DNA of 64,000 bases, from NCBI GenBank assembly GCA_003667245.1, contig RCNN01000169.1, positions 1 through 64,000 on the forward strand. Reading direction: 5' to 3'. The DNA is from Heterostelium multicystogenum. Its lineage: Eukaryota > Evosea > Eumycetozoa > Acytosteliales > Acytosteliaceae. The notes beneath the pieces were generated by a model. That model was not told the origin of the DNA, did no database searches, and was given only the letters and a program-made list of their open reading frames with translations. This document shows, in pieces, positions 38,201 through 49,559 of this stretch (positions within the stretch are counted from its first letter, which is position 1; every line of letters begins with the position of its first letter). The position numbers were made by a program, and so were the translations under genes.

Positions 38201-41200
38201 TTCAATCATTGGAACCAAATTAGATGTAATCACATCAAGCAATTCAAGTGGAATGTTTTTCATATGTATTTACCGAACCTGGAATTTACACCATTAGATT
38301 GCTGGAAGACAATGAAACACAGTACTTCATGCCACAAGCAATATCTATTGAAGCTATAAATCAAAATACTATTCAAAGAAATATCAGTCTTTTCTGGAAA
38401 AGTAAGAAAAATCAATCCTTTTTAATACTTTATTCTAATTTACATTTATTATTTTACTACTATAGCAAACTATGGATGTGTCGGAACAATTTCAAATGCG
38501 GAAAATGAAAAGATAACAATTCAATATGGTTCATTCAACCTATCAAACTTTGTTTATAATTTCAATTCAGAATACCTGACTTATTCTGTAAGTAGAAACA
38601 TTAACTAAATTAGGTATTGAAAATACTAACATTAGCTATCAATTTAGTTCCCATCAATTTGCAATGTTGAGTTGAGTCAATCTATGATTGTGGTCCTCTA
38701 TAGTAAGTTATTATAAACTGAATTATCGACATGATGATCATCTAACAAGCTTTCCATACAGAATCAAAATTGAATATTTCGTTGTACTTTGATGAAAACT
38801 TCAATGGTCAAAACGATGATAACTCAAGCTACCCAATTGATTTAACCGTATTAGTTCAGACCCAATTGAATGGAAATTTACTAATTAGATATTATCAGAT
38901 TGATAGAGTACCTTCATATGTCTTATCAGATGTTCCAGGTGATTCGTTTGTTCATTTAACGTTGAATGGAGATTCCTCATTAAATACAACAGTCGTACTC
39001 AACAACAAAACATACTTGATCCCACAACCAACATTGGTGTCAACTTTTACAAGACAATTTATTATTGTTTAAGTCTAATGTAAATAACTCCATCACAATC
39101 TTTAACGATAAGGATAAATCTGTCACTATACCTTATGGAAAATTCAACTCATCATTCTTTGAAAATATTTCATGGACAATTCGGTGGTAACTTTTAATGC
39201 AACTGCAGATCAACTAGTTGTTATATCTTCAATCAATGGCTCTACAATCGTTGTTGGAAACAATCAAACATTAACAGGCTTTAATATCACCTCTTTGGAG
39301 CTAATCTATATCGGTATGTAACATTATGAATTTTTTAATTCAAATAGCTTTATTTTAATATTAACAACACCAAAAGATCTTTTCAACGATAATTCATTGA
39401 TCCCGATTGATGGAGGTTCTATTAAATTGAGTAATATCTATTGGAATTATTCGATTCAACCAGAACTATCTATGGAGGGAGCCAAACTAAAATGTACAAT
39501 TTCATCAATTAATACATCGTTTTGTTGATTGCTTGATTCCTCCTTATTTGATTGGTAATCTAACCAACAAATTGATATTAAATGGAATGGAATGACCCTT
39601 TATCAGACAGGATCTATTACATATGAAAGTTCCACAACTAGTTTTACAACTGCTAGTCCAGTCAAAACTACAATTGGTGAAAACATCCTATGCTTCCACA
39701 ACTACCACAAACTGGTTTAACATCTGTATCTGCCACAACCTCTGCCATAACTACAACAGGGTGTAACATCTGACGGAGTTACAACAAGTGGAACTACAGG
39801 CGGCATTCAAACATCAACATTTATTGGCTACCTTTTCAATGATACTGATTTCAATGGAATATTTAATTCATATGATAACGCAATGAGAAACATTCGTGTG
39901 AATATTATTGGACCTGTAAACTCCAGCACAACAACTTCAGCTCAAGGACAGTTTAGTTTCATCAATCTAACTCCTGGATTGTATAAATTGAATGTAGAAT
40001 TCAATGAATCATCAGAATTCTACAATCCAATTGGAGACTACACAATAGAGATTAAGAATCAATTTTTGATTCAAAGATATATTAGTCTTTTCTGGAAATG
40101 TAAGAGCTAAATGACTTTGCTCATATTAACATTACATTAACTTACATATTTATTTATAGCGCCATTTGGATGTTTTGGTACAGCAATAACACCAGAGTGG
40201 AAGTATTTAATTCAGTATGGACTACACAATTTTGAAGAACTTCAAGCTTAATACCACCAACATCAAAGACACTATATTCGAACTTCCTGACAACTGTATT
40301 GGATCTATCATTAACGAAACAATCGAGATCAAATATAGTAAGTTATCATTTGTATAAACATCTGAAACTAATTAATCTAATGTAAATTATATCAACTCTA
40401 GACACCGTTGTTAACTTAACATTATTCTATGATCTAAACATTAATGGAATTGCTGAAGATGATGAATTAACCACCAACAACACAGTTAATACAACTATTC
40501 AGATACAGTCACATTTTAATAATCAAACATTAATTCGATATTTCAACTCAACAATGATACCTTCGTCGATATTGATTGATATTCCAAATAACTCAACACT
40601 TTTAGTATTCACCGATGCAAATTCCAAATCGACGATTATAAGTAATAGTTCCAATGAAATCTCATTCTCAAACTACAGTCTTTCTCTTGGATTCTATAAA
40701 GAATATCAATTCAATACCTTGACTATTGGAATCAATGATAGCAATTCAACTGTGAATATCCCATATGGAAAATACAATATTTCGCAACTACCAATACTTG
40801 GAATGAACTCTAATACTATTCAATTTGCAACTAATAGTAACCAATCAGTAATATTGAACTATCTTAACGAAACATTGATAATTTCAAATCAAACAATTCA
40901 ATCCTACAACACCACTAATCTGATTTCCATAGAACTCTTTGATTCAAGTAAGTATTATTACATCAATTAAATATTCTTGATTAATTAATTCTTTAAAAAG
41001 ACTTGTTTAATGTGTCATTAATTCCAAGTATTGGAGCAACAATCAATATTACAAAACAGGTATTGGAACCTGAATCAACCAATGATTTCTATAGAAGGTG
41101 CCAAAGTAGATTGTGTTCAACCAAATGATATAGATTCTATTGTATCATGTTCCATACCAAGATACATTATTGGAAACTGGACAAAGTCTGTTTCGATTAT

Positions 41201-41555
41201 GATGAATAACCATACATTGTATCCAAACTACACAGTGACTTATCAAAATATGTGTGGAAATTGTACAATTTCACAAAAATTACTTTCAGAATCTGTGGTG
41301 GAAGGCCTTTCTACTTTTCAATATGAAGTGAATATTACCAACTACAATAATAGATCACTTACATATATGGAAATATCAATTGAGGATGATCAAAAACTTA
41401 TCAATATTTCAGGTGCATCTAAACTTCAACCACATCTTTATAGTTTGAATATTGAAAGTGAACTACAGACAAATTCAAACTTAAACTTCATATATGACAC
41501 ATATTCTTTTGAAAACTTAAAGATTTCAAATGGTTCATTGCTCTTAACCCTATAA
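29259..41555 (+). CDS. Giant secreted protein: degenerate DNase II + IPT/TIG + SdrD_B-like repeats
   Basis: About 12 kb with many short introns, ending at TAA 41553-41555. Just before the first domain is a hydrophobic signal-like stretch (LILFVCCSFIFGGA); the true ATG is not resolved. The DNase II domain (29330-30290) shows WWYIKKLP, YLYVDD, SSKGFVAIG, HVKHTLDGFP, RHWN and ICLGD. Compared with DNase II, the first catalytic His is Ser (29601-29603), Asp is Gly (29625-29627) and the last Lys is Asn (30197-30199), while two His (29655-29657, 30191-30193) remain. It is therefore probably catalytically dead. Then come an unassigned region, about ten IPT/TIG repeats (32100-36060), a Ser/Glu tract (36067-36165), a D7 run, and five or six SdrD_B-like modules alternating with YGxY modules (36660-41000). 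It is homologous in layout to the minus-strand neighbour. One-base slips occur near 33285, 36640, 38220 and 39100-39800. Confidence 0.78.
36067..36165 (+). repeat. Ser/Glu low-complexity tract in giant gene
   Basis: Imperfect AGTAGCAGTAGTGAG-type repeats encode runs of Ser broken by Glu, immediately after the last IPT/TIG repeat. It is a likely flexible, acidic, glycosylated or phosphorylated linker, and is expected to vary in length between strains. Confidence 0.8.
36660..41000 (+). repeat. Tandem SdrD_B/colossin-like modules with DxNxNGxxDD loops
   Basis: Within the giant gene, six related acidic loops recur: DKNYNMNYDGND (about 36690), DINMNGAKDD (37230), DTNSNNRHDEGE (38150), DENFNGQNDD (38790), DTDFNGIFNSYD (39840) and DLNINGIAEDDE (40430). 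Between them lie YGEY-type modules: LQYGEYKL (37020), IQYGSF (38520), IPYGKF (39130), IQYGLH (40210), IPYGKY (40760). Thr/Ser-rich linkers occur near 38036-38100 and 39620-39800. The loops resemble calcium-binding loops of SdrD B repeats and colossins. Confidence 0.65.
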
Positions 41556-41771
41556 ATAAATGATCTATTAACAATATATTCTGAGAAATATTTCCAAACT
41601 TTCACATTAATGGGTTGTTCTCGAGATAATTTTATTTCTGAGAGATGTAGGGACAAAATTACATCCAGATTCATTTTAAGAATATTCTTTCCTATCGACA
41701 AATGATTTAAAGAACTTTAAGAAAGAGTTAATTAACTTCAAGAAGTAATGTTGAAAATTTTCCAACATCAA

Positions 41772-41845
41772 GTCAGGATGGTGTAGTTGGTTATCACAAA
41801 ACCTTAACACGGTTTGGGTCATGGGTTCGATTCCCATTCTTGATA
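41772..41845 (+). tRNA. tRNA-Val (anticodon AAC)
   Basis: 74 nt. The acceptor GTCAGGA pairs with TCTTGAT (two G-U pairs) and the discriminator is A. The D region is TGGTGTAGTTGGTTATCAC, as in eukaryotic tRNA-Val. The anticodon stem AAACC/GGTTT closes loop TTAACAC. The T arm ATGGG/CCCAT has loop TTCGATT, a perfect B box. There is no intron. TTTT at 41850-41853 is the likely terminator. Confidence 0.93.
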
Positions 41846-42200
41846 AAAGTTTTGAAACATGTATACCGCATGCGGTGGTAATCAACTAAAAAAATGGAAT
41901 ATATACCTGCCATTATCGTCCATTTGAATAGGAGTGATTTTAATTCTGTCGTAATGTGAAATGACTGCCACCCCGTACCTCTAGAACAACACCCATCCAA
42001 CTCATATAAACTCACTTCAACTCTATGTTTATATCTTTTGTTTAACATTATATAAACAATAAATTCCAAGATAAAGTTTTCATCAGAGTAAAAAAAGCTA
42101 AAACAAAACGAGTTAACTTAAAGAACAGAATTATCTTACACACAGATTAGAAAGTAATAAATTTATATTTGTATTAAATTCATGTTGAAGATTTTTGGAA
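41846..42200. other. tRNA-Val 3' flank and spacer
   Basis: Holds a CCGCATGCGG palindrome (41866-41875) 20 nt behind the tRNA and a GC-richer patch at 41950-42000 (CACCCCGTACC). No gene is supported. Confidence 0.45.
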
Positions 42201-43749
42201 TTAATTTGCTTTCAAAAGTTTCAGACTGAGGGAGTTAGGTAATATTCTATACTTAGGATAATTCAATATAGTTGACATAGCGAATGACATTCTTTGTGTA
42301 AACTCTAAATCTAACACCCTTCAATATCAGCAATTATTCTTTGATAGAAATCCATGCTATGATGTATTTTATCTGATCTCCCTAATAATATAGTTGAAAG
42401 TGTTTTGGTTGTTGTTAATGTTGCTAATAAATTGTTTTGTTGATGCTGTTAGGATTTTAGCAAGTTCGTATTCATTAAACCAAACATGGTGTAGTGGACC
42501 CACTTTTAAGATTTTAATGGACTTGTTTAGAGCCAGCGACTTTGAGATCTTTTCAAATGATCGATATCAATAAGAGTGAATTTAATGCATATAATAGATT
42601 GGTTCAATGTTTGTGCCATCATCGAATAAAATGCATCATCAAGAAGTTGACATGAAATCGATAGTTTTGTCAGGCTATTGTTTGATGAAAGCGATTGTGA
42701 TAAAAATCCAGTAACCATGCATAAAATTGATCTATCTTCAATAGCACTCCCCACATCAATATTTCTGAAACTCAAAAATTTCAGAGTTTTGTTGGTTGAT
42801 AGTGCATTCCAGAATTTTGACCAATCATCAATAAGGCAGTTATCCTCACTATTGCTACTACCGTCGTAGTTACTATTTTTTGATATCTTTGATTGATATA
42901 CAAAGACTTTGAAGTTGTATTGAAACACTTTAATGATTGGATATGATCATTGACAGTCAAGTGTAGATCTTTTATATCAACAAAGTCACCTTTGCAGATT
43001 TTGATGGATTTGAGTGATTTAAGAATTGAAAAGCCGAGAAATTCTCTCGTAAGTTCTAAACTTACTATTTCTAAAGTCAATGCGAACATGATTCACTCTC
43101 CACTCTTTGATAAACAAAAATCTTACACAGGAATCAATAAGTTGGACTTTTTCAAGCACTGTTTCATCGATATCTTCAAACAATACTCCATCAGAATATG
43201 AGAAATGGTCGTCAAGATAAAGATGAATCTTCACATTTTTGAGAGAAGTAATCAACTTCCTCACTAGTTTATGTCTTCTTGTTGCTATATGTAATAGTTG
43301 AAGTTTGCCATCGATGTTAAACTTTGATAGAAAGTCAAAGGTTTCTTTCAATTTGAAGTTACTTTCACAATAGAAATAGATGTGTGATGTTTTTGAATTG
43401 AAACAGTGAATATTTTGAATGCATATTGACTACTTCAGAGAAGTATTTAAGACCGTGGTATTTCAGGTTCCTATCCACTGTGGAGACCTTGAAATGCGTG
43501 CAATGATTTTTCGATATATAGTTGAACCAATCTTTTGCTGACCAGCGAATAGTTAACAATTTTTGAATTAGGAAAGGTTGTCTTTGTTTTATATGGTATT
43601 TTTTCAAATTCACCCCCTATCACCAAGCTATCTCCAATCACCTGGTCTATGATTTTAAACTGCAGAAGCTTTGAAAATGAGGGTTCTTCTCTTTTGGTGT
43701 CCATTAAATGAATAAGGTTGATATTACTGGAAGAGACACACAGATCCAA
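42201..43749 (-). CDS. F-box / leucine-rich-repeat protein, fragmented
   Basis: The N-terminal part (LLQFKIIDQVIGDSLVIG, VNYSLVSKR, NYISKNHCTHFKVST) is an F-box-like start of the kind found in expanded dictyostelid families. It is followed by irregular ribonuclease-inhibitor-like LRRs (STNKTLKFLSFRNID, SSNNSLTKLSIS, ALNKSIKILKVGP) and a tail ending at TAA 42201-42203. The start is at 43749 (MDLCVSSSN). At least six frame changes are needed (about 43590, 43370, 43030, 42870, 42545, 42385). That density is higher than in conserved neighbours, so this may be a decaying paralogue rather than only sequence error. It would act as a substrate adaptor of SCF ubiquitin ligases if functional. Confidence 0.5.
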
Positions 43750-43998
43750 ACTGTTTCAAATAATTAAGATATATACAATGTAAAAAAACTGATTTAACAA
43801 TATAAAAAAAAAGGGCATTTGATTCCTCAATAAGAAATTCAGTGTTTTTTACTTGGAAACCTTTTCAAAGTATTAATGATTGTAACGTTTTTGATTTTTC
43901 TCTGTTGAAAGCACTCCGCTGAGCCCTTTTCTCTTTAGTGTTAAAAAATTTTGATTAAGATTATTATTTTACGCCTAGGAAAAAAGTAAGATACTATA

Positions 43999-45163
43999 AT
44001 GGTACAAATCGTTCCATCGGAGGAGAAGGAAAAGGATCAGATGAGGAAAATAAACCCATTAGTCAAAAGCAATTTTCAGAGCTACTCGAAAGATTCAACT
44101 TTGGAAAAAAGATCAATAATTTGATGAAAAGAGAAACAAGGATAATAAGGTTGTAGAGGAAAAAGAAGAGGAGAATGAAAGTGACGTTAATGTCAATGTT
44201 AGAACAACTGCAATAGATTGGGAATCTTATAGAGATGACGAATTCGGATCCAGAATACGTTTTATTGCAACAACAAGATTAAAGAACATTTGTCTTCTCA
44301 GAGATGGAGCAAGAAAACTACTGAATTTCTAGGCTCTAGAAAGCACCTTTTTGAAAGCTCAAGAGAAAGGCATTAGATCAGTGGACTGGGTAAAGTCAAA
44401 ACATCGGCAGACCAAAGGATTTTCCAATTAAAGTTCGAGAATGGCATCACCTTTTGTCGAGTGCCCCTTAAAAGTCGGAAATATTGATAAAGACCTTAAG
44501 ATCATCCAACATTAAGATCTTAGACGTTCTCGTCAATACTCTTGATATTGAAAATTCAGAATCAGCGTTTAGAGATAAGCTTATTGAGTTACAAGTTATC
44601 CTATTGGCCAATGTATTCCACATCTATCTCCAACCTCAGAATCAAAGAAGCTCTCCAAGATCCCGCGAGCTTAAGAAAATTATTCTCAGTCACATCTAAA
44701 AAAGTCATATCATCAGACACTAAAAGACCGATAGAAGGAATTCTGAGATTATCAGAGATTCTTTTGGCAAGGATATCATTTACAATGCATTCGGTCTGTC
44801 ATCGGCTCCCGGAGTTTTCACAGATACTGAAGCCAGTTATCGCTTGGCTAACAAGAAAAAGGTATAGTTTATTAATCATTTACGTGTATTTTTTATTTAG
44901 AAGTGATATTTGTCGTTATTCTAGACGAAATTGTTAAACCTCCCATTACTTGTTTATGTTTATAATGTTTTTTTTATAATTTTTTTTTATCAAAAGAATT
45001 TGATTATTTAATTTGTTTGATCCTCAACTTATGATAGGACCCTGACAAAGAAGTAAAAGAGAAAAAGCTTTCAAAAGTATCATGGGAAGAAATAAAATTA
45101 TCACAACAAGCTGAAATAGGAAAGCTACATCAGAAGGAACAAACAAAGAGAAAGAATTATTGA
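43999..45163 (+). pseudogene. Fragmented unrecognised gene
   Basis: Coding-like pieces follow one another in changing frames: a Lys/Glu-rich start near 44030 (KPISQKQFSELLERFNFGKK), an acidic piece (about 44150-44330), a Trp/Lys-rich piece, and a helix-rich piece (44484-44699). Then GLSSAPGVFTDTEASYRLANK leads to a GTATAG...GATAG intron (about 44862-45038) and a Lys/Glu-rich end at TGA 45161-45163. The charge pattern suggests a nucleic-acid-associated protein, but I recognise no family. Either a gene with many sequence errors or a pseudogene. Confidence 0.35.
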
Positions 45164-45539
45164 TTTCAATCCTCAATCTTGACGATTTTTAAACTTATAA
45201 TATATTTTATTGTAAACAAATATAAATCAAAATCAAACTTCAAACTTTTCCTCATTAGACCCATATAATAGCTGTCAAATTAAAACTATCACCACTTCAG
45301 ACTCAGGATCGACAACTATTATTTAATAGTATATCTATCAAATTCTAAGTTGAACTAATTTTGATAGATTGACTATATAATAAGTTAGTTAAATTTTTTT
45401 TTCTGAAAGATACAGTTTCAAGAAGATTATTGCTACAACACTGCAAATTACAGAGTAGTTTTCAACGATGTCTTTTGTCAGTTTCCTTGGGTCGTTTGAA
45501 TCATGTTCAATCTTAATGGGGTGAAAGAGACTGTGTACC
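45164..45539. other. AT-rich spacer
   Basis: No supported gene, and long A/T tracts only. Confidence 0.4.
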
Positions 45540-45846
45540 TGGTCAATTCATTTTTCCACCAAAATATCATATTCATGTAAATCCATGTAAGGTTGACTCG
45601 TACATGGTCTCTTCAACTTTGGAGAGATCATATCTAAGACTGTCTTTGATGTCTCGAGTCGAGATTGCAATCAGATTTTGTTTTTTAAAAAAAATCAATC
45701 AAAATGGATGGTTTAGTTTGGCAGAAAACGTAGTTGAATCCCTCAAAGAGATTCGCAGAAATTATCAATTTACTCTACTAAATTGTTCCAAGAAAATAAG
45801 AATTTATGATGATCCAAGTGAGGAAACATTAAATGATTGGATATAA
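45540..45846 (+). CDS. Unrecognised ORF, possibly a gene remnant
   Basis: From about 45540 a single frame runs to TAA 45844-45846. It begins with GQFIFPPKYHIHVNPCKVDS and continues through a basic middle to a polar end (SEETLNDWI). No start codon fits the upstream part; an internal ATG is at 45604. It has no introns and no family is recognised. It may be the tail of the fragmented gene before it or an independent remnant. Confidence 0.3.
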
Positions 45847-46022
45847 ATAGCTCTTTAGTACTTTGGACAACATATCATTATAAAACAAATAAATTCAAAT
45901 AGTTAAAATTAACTTTACATTTATCTCTAACATAAATTCTTTCTAGAAATTCTTTCAAAAGTATATTATTCATTCTATTTCTGGATTGTTTTTTCCAATT
46001 ACTAATATACAATATTGTAGAT

Positions 46023-48411
46023 ATGGCACCACCTTTAGTTAATAAAATTTACCAGTATGTTGGCGCCCAAGGAAAATACAAGTTTTGGTTTGAGGGTGCC
46101 GCTGGATTTGGATGGACTCAGGGTCCTGCAGTGTTCTCAGCTTACCCTCCAAATTCCAATTTGGGATCTCCTGTCTATATGTACCGAACTAGTTCCTATT
46201 TCTATGCTTATTCTAAGAGCAATAGTGATCCAGCTTATCCGGGTTGGATTATGGAAGGTGTAGCTTGGTGTTGTCCTGATGATGATGATGATCTTGCAAT
46301 CCCAATCTACCGTTATCACAGAGTGTTAAGTGACAATAGTTTTGTATTTACATTCTCAGCTAGCAGTACCTACTCTGAACCCGGTTTCAATTGGATCAAA
46401 GATGGTGCTGTCTTCTCTGCATTTTCCACCAATGAGATACCAACAGACTATGGTGCAAATTTTGGATCAAATGGAAAGATTACCATTCCAAACATTACCG
46501 CTTATCAGTTTGGACTTGCTGATTTTTCTGCCACTTGCCTTGTGCAAACAACCTCACCAGGAACCATTTTAACAAACAAACCATTGGAAGGTGGACTACC
46601 ATCAAGAGGTGGATTTAGAGCCTTCATTGGAGTATCAGGTGTTATTAATTTTGTAATTGATAATGCATATGCAGCATATCATGGTTACACACAAGCAACA
46701 CAAGTTTTAGATGGTGACTGGCATAGTGTTGCAGTTGTTAGAAGATCAACCAATTTGGAGATTTGGTTAGATGGAAGTAAACTCAATATTACTGTGAGTG
46801 GATCGAACTTGAGCGCAGATTCTACCAATCCTTTGTTGATAGGAGCCAATTACTATTCAAATGAGCCAAATTTAGTTGGAATTATTGAAGATGTGACCTT
46901 ATGGAACATTGCAATTTCCCAGAATCAAATATTCAACACAATGTTCAACATGATTACTGGAGTCGAACCCAATTTGGTTGGATACTGGCCAATGGATAAC
47001 AACTTCAACGATAAAACTTCAAATGCAAACAATGGAGTCGGAAGTGGTTCAGTAAATTTTGTTCCAGTATTCCATGAGAAATCTATTGAGAATGGACCAA
47101 ACTCATTCTCATATGTATCGGTAATGAACAACTCCACCACTACTTCTGGAGGATCTTCAACCACAAGAACACAAAGCATCAATGTCCAAGCTGGATCTCC
47201 AACTCTAATCATTGTTATCTATGACATGATCACTTCTGGATTTCCAGTTGGATGCAACCTTTCGGTTAAGGATCCAAATAACAACTCCTATACTACCAAT
47301 ACTAATACATCAAATTTGGTGGTACAAATGAATGGATCATCAGTCCAATACATGGTTGTCAGCAATCCAACTCCAGGAAAGTGGACCACCGTAATCACAG
47401 CACCAACAGTTAGTTCATTCCACCTGACCCTCCAAGCACTCCCATCGAAAGATGTTATTAAAACCATGGTCGAGACTTTGCAACCAATGTATCCTTTATG
47501 ATAATCTCAGCAAGAAGCCACTCTGTAAACATCATTTGCTTAAGTTGGAAAATATAACCTCTTGGATGTCCTTTGTTGGAACCATTGCAATGACAGGACT
47601 TTCTGCTACTATCTACATAGCAGCGACAATAGTATCTGCCCCAGTATCATTACCTATCTTGGGTGCTATCGCTCTGGTTGGTGTTGGTTATGATGCCATA
47701 ACATACTTGACAAACTCTAGTACAGATGTTGAAACAACAGCAAACAAAATGTCAAACTACTCTGGTGCCAATAATTATGGTGCAACTACTGACAAGATAG
47801 ATCAGATCTATTATAATTTGTTGAATTCACTCTCTCCAAATCGATCGACTAAAACACCACCCGTTATTACCAATGGATTAAAAGTAACAAGAGCGCAATT
47901 GAATATTGCTCCAACATATAGGCTACATGTTGATATTGGTGGAGAAGGCTACTCTTATGAGCAAAAAATGATAGCAGGATTCGATGATGCTCTCAATGTC
48001 AACGTTGGTACTGTAAAGAGTACAAACAATTCAACTCCAATTCCATACTTGGTTCGTATTGGGTCATGGTCCAACACCACCATCTTTCCTTTCGCAGATG
48101 GCATTGTTGATTATGTCACAATGCAAGGAACCCCTATTGAAGAATGGGAAATCAATGAAATCAATCGTATCTTGAAACCTGGTGGATCTGTTGGACTCTG
48201 GATCAACATTCCAGATTACACCAATGATGACATACAAAAATTGAATTGGGTAAGAGCACAAGAACTTGCTACTAAACTCAACAGCGATATTAAATTCAGT
48301 TGTGCCGGAAACTATAAGCTTCCAGATCAGAGAGTTTGTAATGTAAATGTCCAAGATGAGGCCAAGGGTACCTATGGTATTGCAAAGATGCTCTTTACAA
48401 AGTCACTTTAA
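46023..48411 (+). CDS. Mosaic protein: DUF5648-like + LamG + hydrophobic region + methyltransferase-like domain
   Basis: Intronless, with one frame change near 47465. The N-terminal about 130 aa shows repeated 'VYxYR...YxY..GW..EGVA' units (PVYMYRTSS, IPIYRYHRV), the pattern of the DUF5648 beta-repeat found mostly in bacterial surface/secreted proteins. A LamG_3/pentraxin-like concanavalin fold follows (DGDWHSVAVVRRSTNLEIW, LVGYWPMDNNFND), then a proprotein-convertase-P-like beta domain. After the frame change come a hydrophobic stretch (47560-47715) and a Rossmann-like domain. That domain has LHVDIGGEGYS near its start and INRILKPGGSVGLWI later, the typical class I SAM-methyltransferase strand 1 and post-strand-4 motifs. 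The latter resembles C-terminal domains of bacterial polymorphic secreted proteins. Function is unknown, and lateral acquisition is possible. Confidence 0.6.
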
Positions 48412-48865
48412 TTCTAGTATAATTAGTAATATGTTTTCCATTTATTTGAAAATCTATAACCTTTGATAATATACCACTTTTATACCATCAATAAATATTG
48501 TGTTTCTTATGATGAGTTGAGTTGAACTCAACCATCTCTGGTTTTTTCTTTAAAATATTTCTCTTGGATTCATTATTTCTCTATTTCCTATTAATATTTA
48601 ACTAAATAATAATAATATTAAATTACATTTAGAAGGGTGTGGTATTTATTATATTAGTATGATCAAAAAAGAAATCTGATCAAGACCTTTCAGTTGAGTT
48701 TTTATTTTATAATTTTTGCAAAACAATTTGATTTAGATTTTTTTCCAAAAAATAACAATCAGCAATGTCCTTTGCAAAAATGAATGAATATATCTCAGTT
48801 TCTAACACAAAAAAACATATTATTCATTGATATATATATATAAAATAGACATAAATTAAAAAAGA
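48412..48865. other. AT-rich spacer
   Basis: No gene seen. AACCATCTCTGGTTTT at about 48528 echoes CACCATCTCTGGTTTG at about 4919, but the similarity is short. Confidence 0.4.
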
Positions 48866-49330
48866 ATGTCAGTTTATCAAAAGACCGTTACACATGCACC
48901 AGCAACTTTGAACAACAACAACACTACCACAGATGATGACGATTGGGACACTGATGCTGATTATGTCGTAAGTTATTGGAAAGCACTTTTCAATCAATCG
49001 CATTGATGCATGCATGCATTGCGTAAATGATGATGACTCATCTAATCCTTTCCATCATGATATATAAATATTACAGAACGATATCTCAGAGAAAGATCAA
49101 CGTTGGGGTTCAAAATTGATTCAACCAGAGGTATTGGATGCACCAATGCACGAACTCCGTGAACAGAACTTTGCAAGAGATGCCGAAAACTTAAGAAAGG
49201 AATATGAAGCCAAGTATGTCATACTCTCTAACATCACTTCAAACAAGTACTAATACATACATTTCATTAACACTAAAGGAAAATTTTGTATGGTGGAGAG
49301 CGTGCTGCCACTAACAACAAGGATCTCTAA
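48866..49330 (+). CDS. Mini cortactin-like protein (NTA/acidic region only)
   Basis: CDS join(48866..48967,49077..49213,49279..49330), 96 aa, clean splice sites and no frame breaks. After a short variable N-terminus comes DDDDWDTDADYV, then NDISEKDQRWGSK, then LREQNFARDAENLRKEYE and a final LYGGER. This matches, in order, the N-terminal acidic region of cortactin/HS1. There the DDW tryptophan binds the Arp2/3 complex and the sequence continues NDVSEKEQRWG...LRENV. The terminal YGGE recalls the first residues of a cortactin actin-binding repeat (YGGKFG), but no repeats and no SH3 domain follow; the gene stops. It should therefore bind Arp2/3 without bundling or scaffolding actin. Confidence 0.8.
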
Positions 49331-49559
49331 ACCCATCCAACTCAACTAATCATAATAAATCAACGATCAAACAATCAATCAATTAATCATGGAAAATATG
49401 AAATACTCAAACTATGAGATAGAGAAGAGGACAAGACAAAAAGTCAAAACAAGAAAGATAAGAGAGATAAGAAAGATGGTTAAAGTTTAAATTTAGATAA
49501 TTTCGAATCTGCGTGTAATAATAAAACATTAGGATTATTGTATTTATTAGAATAGATTA

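Noticed and set aside
41794..42069. Minus-strand 91-aa ORF
   Set aside because: It overlaps the tRNA-Val gene antisense and has no homology or splice context.
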